Shown: positions 30,337-32,486 of the stretch, piece by piece
How positions within the stretch are numbered: the stretch's first letter is position 1
Layout of the letters: each line of letters starts with the position of its first letter
Assembly (NCBI GenBank): GCA_947629915.1
Contig: CANRFN010000053.1
Span: forward strand, 1-32,486
Reading direction: 5' to 3'
DNA from: an uncultured Oscillospiraceae bacterium
GTDB taxonomy: Bacteria; Bacillota; Clostridia; Oscillospirales; Oscillospiraceae
DNA: 32,486 nt
Made by a program: the position numbers and the translations under genes
The notes under the pieces: model-generated
Told to the model about the DNA's origin: nothing
The model's input: only the letters and a program-made list of their open reading frames with translations
Database searches by the model: none

Positions 30337-30545
30337 TGCTCTATTCCATCCAGAAGGGGACCCCAGGCGAGCCGATTCCAAGTGGCGTCTGTGAGCGCAG
30401 CTGGGAGAGCGGGGTGGAACGCAGGAAAATTGTATGACAATTTCACTATTTTTCGGTGATGCCCTGAGAACCACCCTTTATTTTGTTTAATCTGTCATAC
30501 GGTGCTTCGTTTTATTACAGTTTCATTGCATTTCAAGTATTCCCA
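30337..30545. other. Gene-free stretch with inverted repeats before the RNA cassettes
   Basis: About 210 bases without a credible gene. AAATTGT/ACAATTT form a small hairpin near 30428-30443, followed by CACTATTTTT. GTATGACA (30432-30439) is repeated inverted as TGTCATAC (30493-30500). The base composition shifts to AT-rich from about 30420, marking the left border of the accessory region. Confidence 0.4.
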
Positions 30546-30574
30546 TTGAATCTTTGCATCGCATGGTATACCAT
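30546..30574 (+). promoter_or_regulatory. Promoter of structured RNA copy 1
   Basis: TTGAAT (30546-30551), 17-base spacer, TACCAT (30569-30574). The -10 region lies within the perfect 12-base palindrome ATGGTATACCAT (30563-30574), a possible operator. The predicted start near 30581 coincides with the 5' hairpin of the RNA. Confidence 0.55.
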
Positions 30575-30580
30575 ACCGTT

Positions 30581-30812
30581 CGCGGAGATCATCCGCGGTG
30601 GGCTGGCACCACAAGAACCCGTGGATAAGCGGTAGGAGGAGAACATCTCCGCAGGAACCGTACGTCGGCCGGGCGACCCTAGAGTATTCCCGGACGCATG
30701 CAGTAGAAGGGCAACCGATGGGACTGTGTCGTTGCGCGGGCAACCGAAAAACCAGCCGAGGGGAGAGGGACGGGCGAGTGGTGCTACGGTATCACAGCCC
30801 TCCTCTTCTTTA
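30581..30812 (+). ncRNA. Structured RNA upstream of PBECR4-like gene, copy 1
   Basis: An RNA of about 230 nt with a homolog at 31679-31915. Helices seen: a 5' hairpin (30581-30586/30592-30597); closing helix GGCUGG/CCAGCC (30601-30606/30752-30757); CCAC/GUGG (30609-30612/30621-30624); CGGU/ACCG (30630-30633/30657-30660) enclosing GGAGA/UCUCC; GUCG/CGAC (30664-30667/30674-30677); GCAGU/ACUGU (30700-30704/30723-30727); GUUGC/GCAAC with loop GCGG (30731-30744). A 3' intrinsic terminator has a cUACGg loop (30764-30812). Conserved unpaired blocks include AGAAGGG and AACCGAUGG. A promoter lies directly upstream and the PBECR4-like start codon 28 bases downstream. I do not recognise the class with certainty; its size is similar to raiA-type RNA. 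Confidence 0.8.
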
Positions 30813-30840
30813 TCACCCGCTGTTTGAAAGGGGTGTTTCT

Positions 30841-31563
30841 GTGCAAGTATATCCCTGTCCTCACATGGCGATCCGGTCTGTGTTCCGCGCCGCAGCCTAT
30901 TACGACCGCGAACTGGCGAGACACTCTCTGCTCATTCTGTACCTGGATGATTCTGCCACCGTACAGACCTGCACCGTCTCCTTTGCGGCGCGGAACTTCA
31001 TGCATCTCACCGGGCTGTCTGCTGTGCGCGGAAAACCTTGCAGCAGCAAGCACTTCTACCATCTCGCCCTGAACAAACGGCTCAGTTACCGGGACGCCGA
31101 CCACCTGATGGGCATCACGTCCCGCACGCGTCTTATCACCGTGGAGGCCGCGCTGAAGCATGTCCTGTATGCAGACCGGATCGGCACGTACAACCATGCC
31201 GGCCCGCTGCTCTTCACCGAGCCCATCCTCAAAAAGCTCAGTCCGTGCATCGGCTTCAAACGAGACCGGAGTACTGGCGCATACCTCCCTAATGTGCTGA
31301 TCCAGGTGGACCCCCGCAGGAAGCTCCCAGAGCTGCACAAGGTCTGCGCCATCTTCCGGAAGAGAGATGGCGAGACGGAGTACACCGAACTCACCCACAT
31401 TGCGGATGACGTCACCTGGGATGGGATCGTATTCCCAGAGAAGATACAGTACCTGAAAGATCTTGTTGTGCAGGTGGCATGTACGAGAAGGAGATTGGCA
31501 GAACGGTTCAAAACCATTGTCTTGCCCCCTGAAGAGGCAGAGCATGCCAAGCAGGCAATTTGA
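30841..31563 (+). CDS. PBECR4-type (Barnase-EndoU-Colicin E5/D-RelE-like nuclease) domain protein, copy 1
   Basis: A 240-aa protein starting at GTG 30841, seven bases after AAAGGGG. The motif RNFMHLTG at residues 51-58, FYHLAL near 73, IGTYNHAGPLL near 120 and the downstream GF...PNVL region follow the pattern I know for PBECR4, a family predicted to be phage or polymorphic-toxin nucleases. The paralog at 31945 has RNFMHLTG at the same residue numbers, which supports both starts. No signal peptide or membrane segment is visible. It has no protein antitoxin neighbour; instead a structured RNA with its own terminator lies just upstream. Nuclease activity is predicted from the family only. Confidence 0.7.
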   Translation: MQVYPCPHMAIRSVFRAAAYYDRELARHSLLILYLDDSATVQTCTVSFAARNFMHLTGLSAVRGKPCSSKHFYHLALNKRLSYRDADHLMGITSRTRLITVEAALKHVLYADRIGTYNHAGPLLFTEPILKKLSPCIGFKRDRSTGAYLPNVLIQVDPRRKLPELHKVCAIFRKRDGETEYTELTHIADDVTWDGIVFPEKIQYLKDLVVQVACTRRRLAERFKTIVLPPEEAEHAKQAI

Positions 31564-31597
31564 TCATTGTCACAAATTCGGGCAGTTAAATAGCAGA

Positions 31598-31625
31598 AGA
31601 ATTGTACAATCTGCACAATTCTTTG
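31598..31625 (+). terminator. AT-rich terminator-like hairpin after PBECR4 copy 1
   Basis: AGAATTGT (31598-31605) pairs with ACAATTCT (31615-31622), followed by TTGATTGTT. It separates the first cassette from the promoter of the second. Confidence 0.5.
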
Positions 31626-31643
31626 ATTGTTGGGATCTTCCTC

Positions 31644-31672
31644 TTGACTTCCTCCATTAGAAGGTGTATCAT
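31644..31672 (+). promoter_or_regulatory. Promoter of structured RNA copy 2
   Basis: TTGACT (31644-31649), 17-base spacer, TATCAT (31667-31672). The predicted start near 31679 is at the 5' hairpin of the RNA, as in copy 1. Confidence 0.7.
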
Positions 31673-31678
31673 GATCAC

Positions 31679-31915
31679 GTCAGGGGGAGAAACCCCAGGT
31701 GGGCTAGCACCATAACCCGTTGGTTGTGCGGTAGGAGGAGACAGTGTCTCTGCTGGAACCGTAACGTCGAGCGGACGACCTTTAAATATTTCCGTAATTT
31801 GTGCAGTAGAAGGGAAACCGATGGAACTGTAACGTTGCGCGGGCAACCTTAAAACTAGCCAAGGGAAGAGGGAAGGGCGCGTATTGCTACGGCATTACGG
31901 TCCTCCTCTTTTTTT
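31679..31915 (+). ncRNA. Structured RNA upstream of PBECR4-like gene, copy 2
   Basis: Homolog of the RNA at 30581-30812. Equivalent helices: 5' hairpin GGGG/CCCC; closing helix GGCUAG/CUAGCC (31702-31707/31855-31860); ACCA/UGGU (31709-31712/31721-31724); CGGU/ACCG (31729-31732/31758-31761) enclosing GGAGAC/GUCUCU; GUCG/CGAC (31766-31769/31776-31779); GCAGU/ACUGU (31803-31807/31826-31830); GUUGC/GCAAC with loop GCGG (31834-31847). A terminator with a cUACGg loop (31880-31899) ends in seven or more T residues by 31915. Several helices differ from copy 1 by compensatory changes. The gene starts 30 bases downstream. Confidence 0.82.
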
Positions 31916-31944
31916 GCAGCTTTCCAACACTGTATTACAAAGAG

Positions 31945-32486
31945 ATGATTTACTTGGCATTGACTGAAAACGATCTTTCCATTATTTCTAATGCTGCTGC
32001 AATCTATGCTAAGGAATTGTTGGGTTATTCCCTCGTTATACTATACAAAGACTCCTCTACCTCATTGAACTCTTACACAGTTCATTTTAACGAGAGGAAT
32101 TTCATGCACCTCACAGGAGTATGCCATAAAAGTATAGAAAACTATAACACAGGCCGTTTCTTTCATCTCGCATTAGAGAGGCGTCTCGACAAGTACGAAT
32201 TTGAAATGGCAAACAGGCATACAACGCCCCGCAAGTTGGAGGTTATAGAAGCTACATTAAAGAATGTACCACACGCTTACATGATCGGTACATACAATAA
32301 TATAGGCCCACTGCTTATTACAGATAGGATTATTGGGAATATCTACTCGTGTGTTGGATTTACAGCAGACGAGTACAATGGTTTAAACTACCCCAATACG
32401 CTTCTGAAAGGGATCTTGTCCAAAGTTCGTGACCCAAATTTTTCCATCAAGATAATGAACATAAAAGAGGGTGGAGTGCACGTAGC
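31945..32486 (+). CDS. PBECR4-type nuclease-like protein, copy 2 (cut by window end)
   Basis: An open frame from ATG 31945 through the window end, 180 codons without a stop, so the C-terminus is missing. The motifs line up with copy 1: SLVILYKDSS near residue 29, RNFMHLTG at residues 51-58, FFHLALERRL near 80, IGTYNNIGPLL near 114, and TDRIIGN...CVGF...NYPNTLL, which fits PBECR4 even better than copy 1. Codon use is clearly AT-richer than in the rest of the window, suggesting later or separate acquisition. The ribosome site is weak (AAAGAG close to the ATG); TTG 31954 is an alternative start. Confidence 0.7.
   Translation, partial: MIYLALTENDLSIISNAAAIYAKELLGYSLVILYKDSSTSLNSYTVHFNERNFMHLTGVCHKSIENYNTGRFFHLALERRLDKYEFEMANRHTTPRKLEVIEATLKNVPHAYMIGTYNNIGPLLITDRIIGNIYSCVGFTADEYNGLNYPNTLLKGILSKVRDPNFSIKIMNIKEGGVHV

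Noticed and set aside
30598..30840. N-terminal extension of the PBECR4-like protein back to 30598
   Set aside because: It would translate the structured RNA and terminator; the paralog has no such extension, and GTG 30841 has a good ribosome site.
30581..31915. Retron or group II intron RNA
   Set aside because: No reverse transcriptase frame lies nearby and no domain V-like hairpin or msr/msd layout is present.
30581..31915. CRISPR array or classic type III toxin-antitoxin repeat RNA
   Set aside because: There are only two copies about 1.1 kb apart with a gene between them, not short tandem repeats.
1..32486. tRNA, rRNA or insertion-sequence genes
   Set aside because: No tRNA cloverleaf, rRNA stretch or transposase frame was recognised on reading both strands by eye.

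Overview
The window looks like chromosome of a GC-rich, spore-forming gut Clostridia of the Oscillospiraceae type (Flavonifractor / Intestinimonas / Oscillibacter-like). The signs are sporulation genes (cotJ, yunB, a spoIIM-like gene, spore-cortex-hydrolase-type proteins), the SCIFF peptide with its radical-SAM maturase, a tetrahydrofolate riboswitch in front of folT, strong A/G-rich Shine-Dalgarno sites and frequent TTG/GTG starts. The genus is an inference; no rRNA is present.

Layout. 1-2410 (minus): a THF-riboswitch-controlled folate ECF S component (folT) followed by an alanine/sodium symporter. 2499-4643 (plus): two tandem secreted proteins, each a copper-amine-oxidase-N-like domain plus a SleB-type hydrolase domain, each with its own promoter. 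4661-9840 (minus): a pyrimidine operon pyrC-pyrF-pyrK-pyrD ending in a histidine-phosphatase/GNAT fusion. 9894-10313 (minus): RNase P RNA, whose promoter shares its -35 box with the divergent murD promoter. 10307-18979 (plus): a long gene train murD, three M42 peptidases, a PLP-dependent ynbB-type gene, yunB and ligA. 18950-20058 (minus): a fused cotJA-cotJB and cotJC. 20200-21863 (plus): the SCIFF precursor scfA and maturase scfB. 21864-22260: an unusual intergenic region with two near-identical promoters. 22279-26138 (plus): spoIIM-like, a tyrosine recombinase, ruvC-ruvA-ruvB. 26239-30296 (plus): a SigH-like sigma factor, a CxxC zinc-ribbon protein, purB, and an ECF sigma / membrane anti-sigma-like pair.

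The most interesting part is 30546-32486. It holds two tandem copies of one cassette: a consensus-like promoter, a structured RNA of about 230 nt ending in an intrinsic terminator with a cUACGg tetraloop, then a gene for a protein that looks like the PBECR4 (Barnase-EndoU-Colicin-RelE-like nuclease) family. The two RNAs differ at many bases but keep the same helices through compensatory changes and share long invariant single-stranded blocks. The two proteins are clear but distant paralogs, and the second cassette is much more AT-rich than the first. RNA and gene therefore seem to travel as a unit. I cannot tell from sequence alone whether the RNA is a new class, a member of a described orphan class of similar size (for example raiA/ARRPOF), a cis-regulator or an RNA partner of the nuclease-like protein.

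How it works together: the window mixes housekeeping metabolism (pyrimidine, purine, folate uptake), cell wall synthesis, DNA repair and sporulation functions. The right edge is an accessory region, cut by the window end.
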